Below, in pieces: positions 8,721 to 16,932 of a stretch of DNA of 64,000 nucleotides. This DNA comes from Nostoc sp. 'Lobaria pulmonaria (5183) cyanobiont'. Its GTDB lineage: Bacteria > Cyanobacteriota > Cyanobacteriia > Cyanobacteriales > Nostocaceae. The stretch lies in contig NZ_CP026692.1 of the NCBI RefSeq assembly GCF_002949795.1, positions 2,898,545-2,962,544 on the forward strand, written 5' to 3'. The notes below the pieces were generated by a model, which had not been told where the DNA came from, did no database searches, and saw only the letters and a list, made by a program, of their open reading frames with translations. The position numbers and the translations under genes were made by a program. Each line of letters starts with the position of its first letter. The stretch's first letter is position 1.

Positions 8721-11192
8721 ATGGCTAATAGCATTGATTTCACAATAATTCCCTTACCTAATGTTATCAAATTAAAACTTGGATTTTTAGATAATGTAAA
8801 TTTAGTCTCGTCCAGTTCAGGAATTTATTTAGATTTTGACCATGATTTGCAGTTAAATTTAGATAAAATTTTTAGTACTCATAGTACAGTTCCATACATA
8901 AATGTAATATTTGATAGAATCATTGTTGAAATATTTGGCAAACCTGAAATTAGAATATCTAAACCAAAATATAAAATTTATAAAACTTCTCAAGAAGTTG
9001 AACTCAGCTTTAAAGGATTACTAAATAACCAAGGTATTGAATTATTTTTTGGCAAGCAAACCACATTAAAATATAAATTAAAGGAAGATTTTATTTTTAG
9101 CAACATAGCTAGTAAACTTCCTATTATCAACGATTTAAAATTAAGCAACCCAGAGCTAATTATCACTGATACTGAACATGATTTTATACATTCAAAATTA
9201 GGTTGCATTAACTTAAGCAGAGGATTCAACTTTATTGGAAATATTGATTTCAATAATCTCCAGACAAATTTCAGCAGTTTTATTTATCGAAGCTTAGGAA
9301 TTGGATGTTTAAGAGCCATAATTAACTTTAATCCGGCAGGACAGGTTAGCTTAACAGGTAATATTGCAGGCGATATTCAGCTATTTTCCCAGCAACAATT
9401 TAAAGCTACTTTTAATAATTTGCTCATAGGGTTAAATATTGGGGCTGATTTAGAGCCAAACTTTGGATTAACTGGAAATTTAATTCTTCAAGGCTACGAT
9501 CCCACCCAAGAAAAAGAACCTAAGCTATTTCTCTCTGGTAGTCTCTCTCTCGAACCCGAATCTTTAACAGCATACTTTTGTCAACAAGGTGAAAAATCTT
9601 GGTTTAATCCCTATGGATTGGTAGGAACTGAACTTCGCAATATCAGATTTCAAGGAGGCGGAACGTATTTACCTCCTTACTTTGATAACTTTGGCTTCAT
9701 TGGTGATTTGAAATGGGAAAAAACAGACCTTGAGGTAGCTTTTCTGATGGACACTAATGATCCTGAAAGATTAGCTTTAATTTTAAATCCCAAGCAAGCG
9801 ATTAGCTTAATAGATTTGTGGCGGGGACCAGTCACTTCCTTTATTAGCAAACAAGTAGGTTATTCAACCGATTTAGTTAACAAAGCACTAGGGCTTTTAG
9901 AAAGCTTAGTGAACTTAAACATCGAATCAATTGATGGGGATGGAGACGGAAAAATCAATCCCTTGATTAAGTATGTTCCTTTTCCAACAATAATTGCGGC
10001 TCAAGCAATATCAGAAGGTTTAGAAATTAATGGCAAACTTAATGCTTGGGGGCATGAGGCAATCTTAATTCTTCAAGGAGATAAAACTTTTAATAATATC
10101 TTTGGTTCATTAAAAGTTCTGGAAATTGATTTAGGATTTCTGAAAATTAAGGGAACGGATGACGATAGTTTAGATTTATCTTTAAAGGTAACGCCTAGTG
10201 AGCAGTATCTTGAGGGAGATGGTTATGTAGAAATTCTTGATAACGAAATTGCGAATGTTGAATTTAAAATTTCCCCTACCAATACTACCTTTAAAAACTT
10301 TGACTTGAGTTTAGGCAATCTGTTAAGTATTGATGTTGATGCCCTGAGTATCGATATAAAATCTGGTAGCGGTAGTGGTTTAGGAACAATTTCAGTTTTT
10401 GGCAATACCCTAGCAGGCATTATGTTTGATGTTACTCAAAATAGTGTCAATCTGAGGGATGTTCGGCTGAGTTTAGCAGGTTTCTTGACTTTGACTATTC
10501 CAAACCTCACAGTTAATTTAAAGACTCAAAGCGCAACAGGGACAGCAAATATTATTGCTTTTAATCAATCTTTGGGTAGCGGCACTTTATCATTTAACAC
10601 TCAGAAGGTTTCAATTAATAATGTAGCTCTCAATTTAGGTAATGTTATAAAGCTCAATGTTCCGAGTTTTAAACTTGATTTAACTAATAAAAAGGTTTTT
10701 GGTTTAGGCGATGTTACTCTCTTAGGCAAACAATTCACCGCGTTAGGTATCAGCCTGAACGAGAGCGGGTTTCAAGCTACAAGTAATTTCAATTTTGGCA
10801 TTTTAGCTTTCAACGGCGCTACAGTCACTCTCAGCAAAGGAACTAATGGTAATATCAATAATTCTGCCAGTATTGCAGGAAGCCTCAAGTTTTTAGGCTA
10901 CACCTTTGCCAATATCACGGCTAGCATTACTAGCAGCCAATTAATTGCATCGGGTAGTTTTAATTTTGGTGGTATTTTAATACTTAAAGGAGCAAATAAT
11001 CGAAGGAATGCGACAATAACGCTTAACAGACCAAAAAGCGGACTGTACAATTGGGTTAGTATTATGGGTAGCTTTTATCTGTTGGGTCAAGAGTTAACAT
11101 CACTCACTATCCGCCATAATAATAGTACTTTAAAAATTTTAGGTATGCACATTATCAGAAAGCCCAACCATTCAAAAGGAATAGATAAGTAG
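8721..11192 (+). CDS. Large beta-repeat protein of unknown function
   Basis: This encodes 823 residues without signal peptide or transmembrane helix. The sequence is dominated by short alternating hydrophobic strands. In the last third (residues ~520-720) a unit of roughly 55-60 residues repeats, with a recurring pattern L-LG/AxxLxIxVPxLxIDLxS and GxGxxSxxG. Around residue 410 there is DGDGDGKINP, which has the spacing of a calcium-binding DxDxDG loop. The large extended beta architecture suggests a surface or periplasmic beta-solenoid/lipid-transfer-like fold, but the lack of an export signal argues for another export route or a cytosolic role. No family recognised. It is transcribed opposite to the metabolite genes that follow. 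Confidence 0.75.
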   Translation: MANSIDFTIIPLPNVIKLKLGFLDNVNLVSSSSGIYLDFDHDLQLNLDKIFSTHSTVPYINVIFDRIIVEIFGKPEIRISKPKYKIYKTSQEVELSFKGLLNNQGIELFFGKQTTLKYKLKEDFIFSNIASKLPIINDLKLSNPELIITDTEHDFIHSKLGCINLSRGFNFIGNIDFNNLQTNFSSFIYRSLGIGCLRAIINFNPAGQVSLTGNIAGDIQLFSQQQFKATFNNLLIGLNIGADLEPNFGLTGNLILQGYDPTQEKEPKLFLSGSLSLEPESLTAYFCQQGEKSWFNPYGLVGTELRNIRFQGGGTYLPPYFDNFGFIGDLKWEKTDLEVAFLMDTNDPERLALILNPKQAISLIDLWRGPVTSFISKQVGYSTDLVNKALGLLESLVNLNIESIDGDGDGKINPLIKYVPFPTIIAAQAISEGLEINGKLNAWGHEAILILQGDKTFNNIFGSLKVLEIDLGFLKIKGTDDDSLDLSLKVTPSEQYLEGDGYVEILDNEIANVEFKISPTNTTFKNFDLSLGNLLSIDVDALSIDIKSGSGSGLGTISVFGNTLAGIMFDVTQNSVNLRDVRLSLAGFLTLTIPNLTVNLKTQSATGTANIIAFNQSLGSGTLSFNTQKVSINNVALNLGNVIKLNVPSFKLDLTNKKVFGLGDVTLLGKQFTALGISLNESGFQATSNFNFGILAFNGATVTLSKGTNGNINNSASIAGSLKFLGYTFANITASITSSQLIASGSFNFGGILILKGANNRRNATITLNRPKSGLYNWVSIMGSFYLLGQELTSLTIRHNNSTLKILGMHIIRKPNHSKGIDK

Positions 11193-11435
11193 GATAAAAA
11201 CAAGTTAAATTCAAGTTATAGTTAGTCTTAGTGGCACTAAACTAGGTTAGCACAATAAATTTTGCAAGTTCTAAGATTTTCTAAGCTCTCTATGCATAAG
11301 ATTAATATTATTCATATTAATATTGTAAATTAATTTCAATAAATCTACTACTAAAATACAGGAACGTTATAATTTGCACAGACTTGATATGTTACCTAGT
11401 CTTTTTAAGTTAATATTACAAGCATGGAAAAAGTA

Positions 11436-11846
11436 CTATTTGATTTTTGTACCAGCAATTATCTGATTTTTATGGTTGATTATAAACTTTAATTTATTAA
11501 TTTCAATAACTTCATAAGTTTCGGTTATAAATATAGAGAAGATGCTAGCTATCATATCGGCCAAATCAACTTTAGATAATATCAGTAATCGCAAATTGAA
11601 AAATGATTTAGGAACAGTTTTAACAATTAAACATAATCTTTTATCATTTACGTGCCATACACCAGTAAATTTATTACCCGTGATAAATTCGCTGGGTTTA
11701 GATAAAAGAAACGTTTGAATTCTAGTTTGCTCATAAGTCATATCATCTTTAAATTCAATATAAATTTTTTCCCAGTCTGTATTAAAACGCCATTTTCCAA
11801 AAAGGAAAATTTCTATTTCTGTATCAGATAGATTCATATTATTCAT
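11436..11846 (-). CDS. Hypothetical protein downstream of the GUN4 fusion
   Basis: This encodes 136 residues starting at MNNMNLSD. The frame opens five codons earlier, but GGGGAGAAAG just before 11846 serves as ribosome binding site and rules that start out. Residues ~8-90 look like a small beta barrel (FGKWRFNTDWEKIYIEF, FTGVWHVNDKRLCLIV), somewhat lipocalin-like. The rest is a hydrophobic and then lysine-rich tail. No family recognised. The gene lies 38 bp after the GUN4-fusion gene and is probably cotranscribed with it, as the last gene of the minus-strand block. Confidence 0.6.
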   Translation of the reverse strand: MNNMNLSDTEIEIFLFGKWRFNTDWEKIYIEFKDDMTYEQTRIQTFLLSKPSEFITGNKFTGVWHVNDKRLCLIVKTVPKSFFNLRLLILSKVDLADMIASIFSIFITETYEVIEINKLKFIINHKNQIIAGTKIK

Positions 11847-11884
11847 TGGCTTTCTCCCCAATTATTAAATAATGTGCGATTGAC

Positions 11885-13588
11885 TCATGGTAAAGTTTCG
11901 TGACAGGTTTTGGCACGAGTAAAAAATAAATGCATCTGCCATACTAGCCAAGATCCAACTCGCCAAGCTGCCATTGACAGGGGGGTTGTAGATGAATGTG
12001 GGAATATATCTAATATATTTTGGTCATAATGTAACCATTTAACTGGTAAATGTCCCATCGGTGTCGTCGGGGATAATTTAAAAGTTAATTGGTCGTAATT
12101 TAACCAGTTTCCCTCTTTTCGCCAACCCAGGCGATCGCCAAGTCTTTTTTCTGTTTCATAATCTATTTGACCGCCTATTTCGTTCCAAATACTTTGCTGA
12201 ACACTAAACCCAAAGTAACCATGACTGTATTGTTGCCAAAGTTGATCAATTTTATGAAAAGCTTCACATGAAAAGTTAAGAATATCCTGTTTATAAACTT
12301 CATTCCAATCATTTTTACTCATGACTTGTAGCATTAATTGAGCTGTTTCAATATCAGCTTCTTGCCACTTATGCTGTGTAAGAAGGTTTTGCAATTTACT
12401 GTAATCAATATTCCAATTATTTTTAAACTCTATAGGATGCTCAATATCAATATTAGGTTGTTCCGCCAATTCTATTTTTTCGATAAAATTCTGAGAATAA
12501 TCAGGAACAATATCTGTTTCTTCTATCCCTAGCACTTTCTTTTGAGCAACCAGTTGAGTAGAAATATAATTAGATATGAGGTAAATCGCTTGATTTAAAG
12601 TTATATTATCTTTACTTAAATCAAAGTCATGAACCTGTAAATCTAATAATTGTGACTGAAGAAAAGCATCTTTCAGTCTATCTTTTTTATCATAACTTGC
12701 CACTAATAAATTGAGTATGTCATGAGACATTGTACTAGTATCTTGTCTCGTTAATAAATTAACTTGAGAATTTAGAGTACTGCTTGCTAAATTCTGTATT
12801 TCTCCTACAATTGCGTAAAAATCTGCATCTACTTTTACTACATCATCTATTAAAGATTGAAACGGACTAAAGTAATCTTGTAGAGACTTTTCTAGATTAA
12901 TTGCTGTTTCAGCTATTTTTGCGATTTCTTGACGAATTTTTGTAGCTCTGACTTGGTATTCATAAATTTCTTGATACACCTCTATATCTTTAAGTATTTT
13001 CTGAATAGCTTGCTTTTGATTTTTGGTATCTTCCGCTAAATTTTTAATTCCTTCAATGAGTATTTTTACTTTTTCTAATATTAAAAAGTTAGTATTACTT
13101 AACAACAAAATAGATTTTAAATTCTCTTCTTCTTCCCATTTTAACTTTTCAATTATTTGAGAATCTTTATTATTCTTTATCTCTAACTTACTTCTTTCTT
13201 CATTGACTTTTCTAATTTCATAATATTTTTGGCGAAACAAATTTTTCCAGTCATCTATAAAATTTAATAAAAAATTTTGATAACTGTTTTTATAATTTTC
13301 TAAAAAATCCAGAAGTTGAATATAATCTGTAATTAATAATTTAACCTTTGCTAAGGTTTCTCCTTGACTAATTTCCTTTTTCCATTTGATTATTCCCCAA
13401 AAATAAGAATAATATTTAGTACCTTCTTTAATTAAGTTTTGGCATTTTCTAATTTTTCTTTGAACTTTTTTTAGTTTGGGATTTTTTAAGGTAGGAAATT
13501 TGTAATATTTTTCATAAATCGTAATAGATTTATAAGTAACTAATTGTTTTTGCTTTCTAGTTAGCATCACTTGTTTTGAAATATACAA
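11885..13588 (-). CDS. Coiled-coil protein with C-terminal GUN4 domain
   Basis: This encodes 567 residues. About 370 residues of Lys/Glu/Ile-rich helix (several long coiled-coil segments) precede a GUN4 domain at ~395-510. The GUN4 domain is identified by DYSKLQNLLTQHKWQEAD, IDQLWQQYSHGYFGFSVQ, IWNEIGGQIDY and GDRLGWRKEGNWLNYDQLTF. Stand-alone GUN4 binds Mg-protoporphyrin and stimulates Mg-chelatase. Fused GUN4 domains are common in cyanobacterial signalling proteins, where the ligand is usually unknown. The last ~50 residues after the domain are hydrophobic and Trp-rich. The codons are strongly AT-biased in the coiled-coil part. It follows the ABC exporter and GNAT relic on the same strand. 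A tetrapyrrole-sensing role is inferred only from the domain. Confidence 0.85.
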   Translation of the reverse strand: MYISKQVMLTRKQKQLVTYKSITIYEKYYKFPTLKNPKLKKVQRKIRKCQNLIKEGTKYYSYFWGIIKWKKEISQGETLAKVKLLITDYIQLLDFLENYKNSYQNFLLNFIDDWKNLFRQKYYEIRKVNEERSKLEIKNNKDSQIIEKLKWEEEENLKSILLLSNTNFLILEKVKILIEGIKNLAEDTKNQKQAIQKILKDIEVYQEIYEYQVRATKIRQEIAKIAETAINLEKSLQDYFSPFQSLIDDVVKVDADFYAIVGEIQNLASSTLNSQVNLLTRQDTSTMSHDILNLLVASYDKKDRLKDAFLQSQLLDLQVHDFDLSKDNITLNQAIYLISNYISTQLVAQKKVLGIEETDIVPDYSQNFIEKIELAEQPNIDIEHPIEFKNNWNIDYSKLQNLLTQHKWQEADIETAQLMLQVMSKNDWNEVYKQDILNFSCEAFHKIDQLWQQYSHGYFGFSVQQSIWNEIGGQIDYETEKRLGDRLGWRKEGNWLNYDQLTFKLSPTTPMGHLPVKWLHYDQNILDIFPHSSTTPLSMAAWRVGSWLVWQMHLFFTRAKTCHETLP

Positions 13589-13674
13589 ATAGTTACTAAA
13601 CTCTTATTCATTTCAACACCTGAAGATTTTTGTGATTACATTAAGTCAAGATGTCCTTTTTAAAGCAGACAAAA

Positions 13675-13782
13675 TTACTTTACCGTAGCTATTTTGCATA
13701 ATTCCCATACCAGCATTTTATCTCGTGATTCTATAAGCTGTATGCCGATTTTTTCTAGGACTCGCTTTGAACTTATATTATC
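13675..13782 (-). pseudogene. GNAT acetyltransferase C-terminal relic
   Basis: The reverse strand between the exporter stop and the GUN4-fusion start reads DNISSKRVLEKIGIQLIE, a stretch of SRDKMLVWELCKIATVK, then stop. That is the last helix-strand unit of GCN5-related N-acetyltransferases (N-x-x-S-x-RVLEKIG... followed by a W-E strand). An in-frame TGA lies four codons before it and no other GNAT part is visible. Known microviridin clusters carry a GNAT that acetylates the peptide N-terminus (MdnD/MvdB), so this may be the lost cluster acetyltransferase (inference). Confidence 0.6.
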
Positions 13783-13843
13783 GCGATCGCATCAAGCAGT
13801 CGCACTTTGCACATTAGGTTGAGATGACTTTAACCATATAGGC

Positions 13844-16018
13844 TTAATCTATTACCCATTTCAATACCTCTGGGTTTTTGTTATAGCGGTAGGTTACACC
13901 ATCCTTAGTAGTCACAGACTTTTCTTGACTAGCCTTACTTCTGATCGTAGTAATAGAATAGTCTGTTAATGTCTGAAGCTCTTTATGAGAAAGTCCTATA
14001 ATTGTGGCGTAGACGCTTTGTGGTGAGGGAGTCGCAGTCTTTTCTACGAGAGGCTGCGCCAAGGCGGTTCCCGTCGATTGCGATAGCGTAGCGTTAGCGA
14101 CGTTAGGAGCGTCACTCTCGAACGCGTTGGCGCAGCCTCTCGTAGAGAAGGGCTTGTCGTTAGATATCGCTGCTGATTCTGGTTTCATTTTGAGTTCATT
14201 TTTCGGGTAAATATCTATCGTAATTTGCTCCTTTTGTGATGGTTTAACAGCAATTCCTTTTTGCAATTGATAATCTAGCATAGAAACAAGTTGCCAATTA
14301 GATTCTTGTGAAAGTTCTAACACCCATTGATGATAATTGAATAAGCTTTCTCTATGACCAACGCTGATAAAAGTTGTTTTCGCTGATTGTAACTGTTGAT
14401 ATAAATTACCTTCGTTATTTAAATCTAAAGCACTCGTTGCTTCATCTAAGATAGTGAAACTAGGATGTGTAATTAATAGCCGTGCAAAAGCGAGGCGTTG
14501 TTGTTCTCCTAACGATAATATATTTTCCCAAGGAACTTCCGTATCAAAGCCATTTACGCGGGTAAGTAAGTGTTGCAGGTTAACTTGTTGCAAAATGTGT
14601 TCAAGTTCTTTGTCGCTCATTTTCCTGTCTGTGTGAGGATAGAGCAACTGTTCGCGCAAAGTCCCTAAAATGATATAAGGCCGTTGGGGTAAGAATAATA
14701 CTTCTTTTAGAGGAGGACGCACTAGACGACCAGTTCCTGCATTCCACAAACCAGCGATCGCTCTCAACAAAGAACTTTTACCCCTACCACTAGGGCCAAC
14801 AATCAATAAACCTTCTCCTGGCTGAACAGCTAGTGACAAGTTTTCAACGATTACCTGCTCATAATTTGGCGTTTGTAAAGTGACATTCTCAAAAGCTAAA
14901 CGTTCTTCTTCTAAAATTTGAATAGTACTGACGTTCTCTGGTTGTTTACTAGCAGCCTGTAGCGCATCTGAAAACTCTGCTAAACGCTTTACATAGCCAG
15001 AAAATCGTCCTGAAATACCAAACTCGGCTATTAGTTCTCCTAAAGCGTTAGAAAACATAAAACAAGCAAAACTAGCTTGGTTAATTTGTCCATAATCAAT
15101 TTTATCCTGAAGAAATAAAGGTGTAAGAATAAACATCGAGAATACGCTAATGGCAGACTGATATGCTCTACCAAAAGCGTCTTGTCCCCTCTCTAAATTC
15201 AGCCTGCGTTCAGCAGTTTCTAAAACATTATTAAAGCGGCGCTGAATTATATTTAATTCTTCAGATTCTCCCTGAAAAAAAGCAATTGATTCAGCGTGAT
15301 TACGAACATGAGTTAAGCAATAGGCAAAATCTGCTTTAAATGCAATTTCTTCTTGGTTAACTTTATTTATTGCTTGATTTAAGTAAACAGCTATTAAATT
15401 ACCTATAATTGTATAAATAACTAAATAAATTGCGATTTGTGAAGAAACTATCCAGAGAATTATCAAAGAACTGACCATTTCTAAAGATTTTTCTAGTAAA
15501 GAAGATGAGAATCTCAAACCAATACTAGTAATGGGTTCTATTTCTTGGGATAAGCGTTGATCTGGATTATCTATATCTGATTTGAAATTGATTTTATAAT
15601 AAGCTTGATTGCTTAAATACTTTTCTAAAACATGATTATTTAGCCATTTGTACCAGTCAAGAATTATTTTTTTTCTGACATATTTCAAAAGAGTTACTAA
15701 CAATACCATCCCGACAATAATGAGACTAGACAGCCATAAAGTACTATTATATTTATCAAGGTCTCTCTGTTCAATAACGATATCAATCACATAGCGATTC
15801 CAGTAACTATTTGCAGCATTTGCACCAACAATCACGACTATTAATAATACTAAGACAATGAGCATTCCCCATGAGTGAATCACATCTGAAAATACTCTTC
15901 CTTCTGCTTTTGTCGGATACCAATAAGGTTGAGCGACTACTTTCACATCCTGCCAAAACTGAATCAAGGCTGAAAAAGGATTTGTTGTATTTTGCTCACG
16001 CACAGATGGAGTTTGCAT
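13844..16018 (-). CDS. ABC exporter, fused permease/ATPase, SbmA/ABC-D type (copy 1)
   Basis: This encodes 724 residues. Transmembrane helices lie at residues ~50-330 (first at WGMLIVLVLLIVVIVGANA). The nucleotide-binding domain is at ~370-580, with Walker A GPSGRGKSS, signature LSLGEQQRLAFARLL and Walker B FTILDEATSALD, all intact. The permease and the RAIAGLW...LPQRPY segment match the SbmA/BacA/ABC-D-like half transporters that work as dimers in the inner membrane. A Ser/Thr-rich linker (~640-675) derives largely from an inserted palindromic repeat. A C-terminal ~49-residue module (LSHKELQTLTDYSITTIRSK...) is shared with copy 2. Its place in the microviridin block suggests peptide export. 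The substrate is not shown. Confidence 0.88.
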   Translation of the reverse strand: MQTPSVREQNTTNPFSALIQFWQDVKVVAQPYWYPTKAEGRVFSDVIHSWGMLIVLVLLIVVIVGANAANSYWNRYVIDIVIEQRDLDKYNSTLWLSSLIIVGMVLLVTLLKYVRKKIILDWYKWLNNHVLEKYLSNQAYYKINFKSDIDNPDQRLSQEIEPITSIGLRFSSSLLEKSLEMVSSLIILWIVSSQIAIYLVIYTIIGNLIAVYLNQAINKVNQEEIAFKADFAYCLTHVRNHAESIAFFQGESEELNIIQRRFNNVLETAERRLNLERGQDAFGRAYQSAISVFSMFILTPLFLQDKIDYGQINQASFACFMFSNALGELIAEFGISGRFSGYVKRLAEFSDALQAASKQPENVSTIQILEEERLAFENVTLQTPNYEQVIVENLSLAVQPGEGLLIVGPSGRGKSSLLRAIAGLWNAGTGRLVRPPLKEVLFLPQRPYIILGTLREQLLYPHTDRKMSDKELEHILQQVNLQHLLTRVNGFDTEVPWENILSLGEQQRLAFARLLITHPSFTILDEATSALDLNNEGNLYQQLQSAKTTFISVGHRESLFNYHQWVLELSQESNWQLVSMLDYQLQKGIAVKPSQKEQITIDIYPKNELKMKPESAAISNDKPFSTRGCANAFESDAPNVANATLSQSTGTALAQPLVEKTATPSPQSVYATIIGLSHKELQTLTDYSITTIRSKASQEKSVTTKDGVTYRYNKNPEVLKWVID
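14044..14145. repeat. Palindromic interspersed repeat inside exporter gene
   Basis: Two perfect 19-bp inverted arms, CTACGAGAGGCTGCGCCAA at 14044-14062 and its complement at 14127-14145, enclose about 64 bp rich in GCGTTAGCGACG-type Nostoc repeat sequence. The insertion keeps the frame and encodes most of the linker between the ATPase and the C-terminal module. The paralogue at 22114-24105 lacks it. Confidence 0.85.
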
Positions 16019-16060
16019 ATTCTAAAAATGTAGCCGTTACTAATTACACTAGGAATTTTG

Positions 16061-16100
16061 AAATGGCCTTTGAGAATTAAGTTAGACTCAGAGGCCATTT
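16061..16100 (-). terminator. Hairpin between glycine-rich gene and exporter gene
   Basis: AAATGGCCTTTGAG (16061-16074) pairs with CTCAGAGGCCATTT (16087-16100), a 14-bp stem with one mismatch and a 12-base loop. It lies about 175 bp after the glycine-rich gene and 43 bp before the exporter start, so it could be a terminator or attenuator. On the minus strand it is not followed by a clean T tract. Confidence 0.4.
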
Positions 16101-16142
16101 TTCCTCTTAGAGAATGTCTGAAAACTTTTATGGTGTTGTATT

Positions 16143-16265
16143 CGAGATTTGTAGATTCCCCTAAATTCCCCTTTTTAAGGAGGAATTTTATTAAATTTAC
16201 TCCCTTTTTAATGGGAGCCTGCCTTAACGCTGTCAGCGTTAAGGCAGGGTATAGGGGGGATCAAA
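16143..16265. repeat. Interspersed repeat with perfect 15-bp palindrome
   Basis: This is a non-coding block downstream of the glycine-rich gene. It contains AAATTCCCC...GGAGGAATTT-like complementary stretches, and a perfect inverted repeat CCTGCCTTAACGCTG (16218-16232) and its complement (16234-16248) around a single T. It ends with a GGGGGGATC motif. This is typical of dispersed CCCC/GGGG-bounded palindromic repeats in Nostocales. Confidence 0.65.
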
Positions 16266-16274
16266 TCGAATGCA

Positions 16275-16679
16275 CTAGGTCAATGATTCCTCATCAACAA
16301 TTTCGACTGTTCTCGGAAAAGGGCCTTGGTCAGGCTCAGTAACGACTACTGGGCTAATATGATGTTTCAGTTTGAGTTTTAACTCATCTGAAATGGGCAA
16401 TTCTTGAATTTCTTTGAGAAGAAATCTGACAGATTCAGTTTTGCTACGTTCTGTATAGATGAGCTTGAGAATGTTTTCAATTCCAAATCCCGCTATATAT
16501 TCCCCTAGAACGGCTACCAGCCCAAGTAAGCCTAAACCTCCTAAGAGGCCGAAAGGCCCGCCCAGCGTTGAAAGCATAGCGACAACGGCGGCGACATTAC
16601 CCCCTGCTGCACCTGTTGCAATCACGAATAGTATGCCAGGAAGGCCTAAACCAGAAATTTTTTTGACGAGTTCATCCAT
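16275..16679 (-). CDS. Glycine-rich hydrophobic small membrane protein
   Basis: This encodes 134 residues. Residues ~8-70 are almost wholly Gly/Ala/Leu/Val with dense small-residue repeats (GLPGILFVIATGAAGGN, LGGPFGLLGGLGLLGLV), giving two or three glycine-zipper-like membrane helices. A charged, helical C-terminal half follows (RSKTESVRFLLKEIQELP) and ends acidic. No family is recognised and there is no cleavable signal. It sits between the LamG-patatin gene and exporter copy 1 on the same strand. It could be a membrane partner of the patatin, an immunity-like protein, or a class IIb-like pore peptide precursor. None of these can be decided from sequence. Confidence 0.6.
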   Translation of the reverse strand: MDELVKKISGLGLPGILFVIATGAAGGNVAAVVAMLSTLGGPFGLLGGLGLLGLVAVLGEYIAGFGIENILKLIYTERSKTESVRFLLKEIQELPISDELKLKLKHHISPVVVTEPDQGPFPRTVEIVDEESLT

Positions 16680-16885
16680 TGTACTTACCTACAATCCTTA
16701 TAAAGTGAAAACATGACTAATACCAATTCGCAATTCGCAATTCGCAATGGGCTAACGCCCCGCTCCGCTAACGCAATTAAAAAACTTAGAGATACTTCCC
16801 TTTCGGGGTTTACATCTGTTTCGTAATTTAAGTGAATTGGTATAAGAGAGTCATTACTAATTTCTTTTGTGAAGAAATTAAAAAT

Positions 16886-16923
16886 CTTACATCTTGCACC
16901 AACTAACTGGTGCAAGACGTAAG
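16886..16923 (-). terminator. Rho-independent terminator after the LamG-patatin gene
   Basis: Directly after the patatin stop codon on the minus strand, CTTACGTCTTGCACCA pairs with TGGTGCAAGATGTAAG (16-bp arms, one mismatch, short loop) and is followed by ATTTTTAATTTC. Strong stem plus T tract at the right place. Confidence 0.75.
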
Positions 16924-16932
16924 AAATCTGAT

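Noticed and set aside
16685..16915. 76-codon minus-strand open frame between patatin and glycine-rich genes
   Set aside because: It is formed by AATTCGCAATTCGCAAT repeat sequence and includes part of the terminator.
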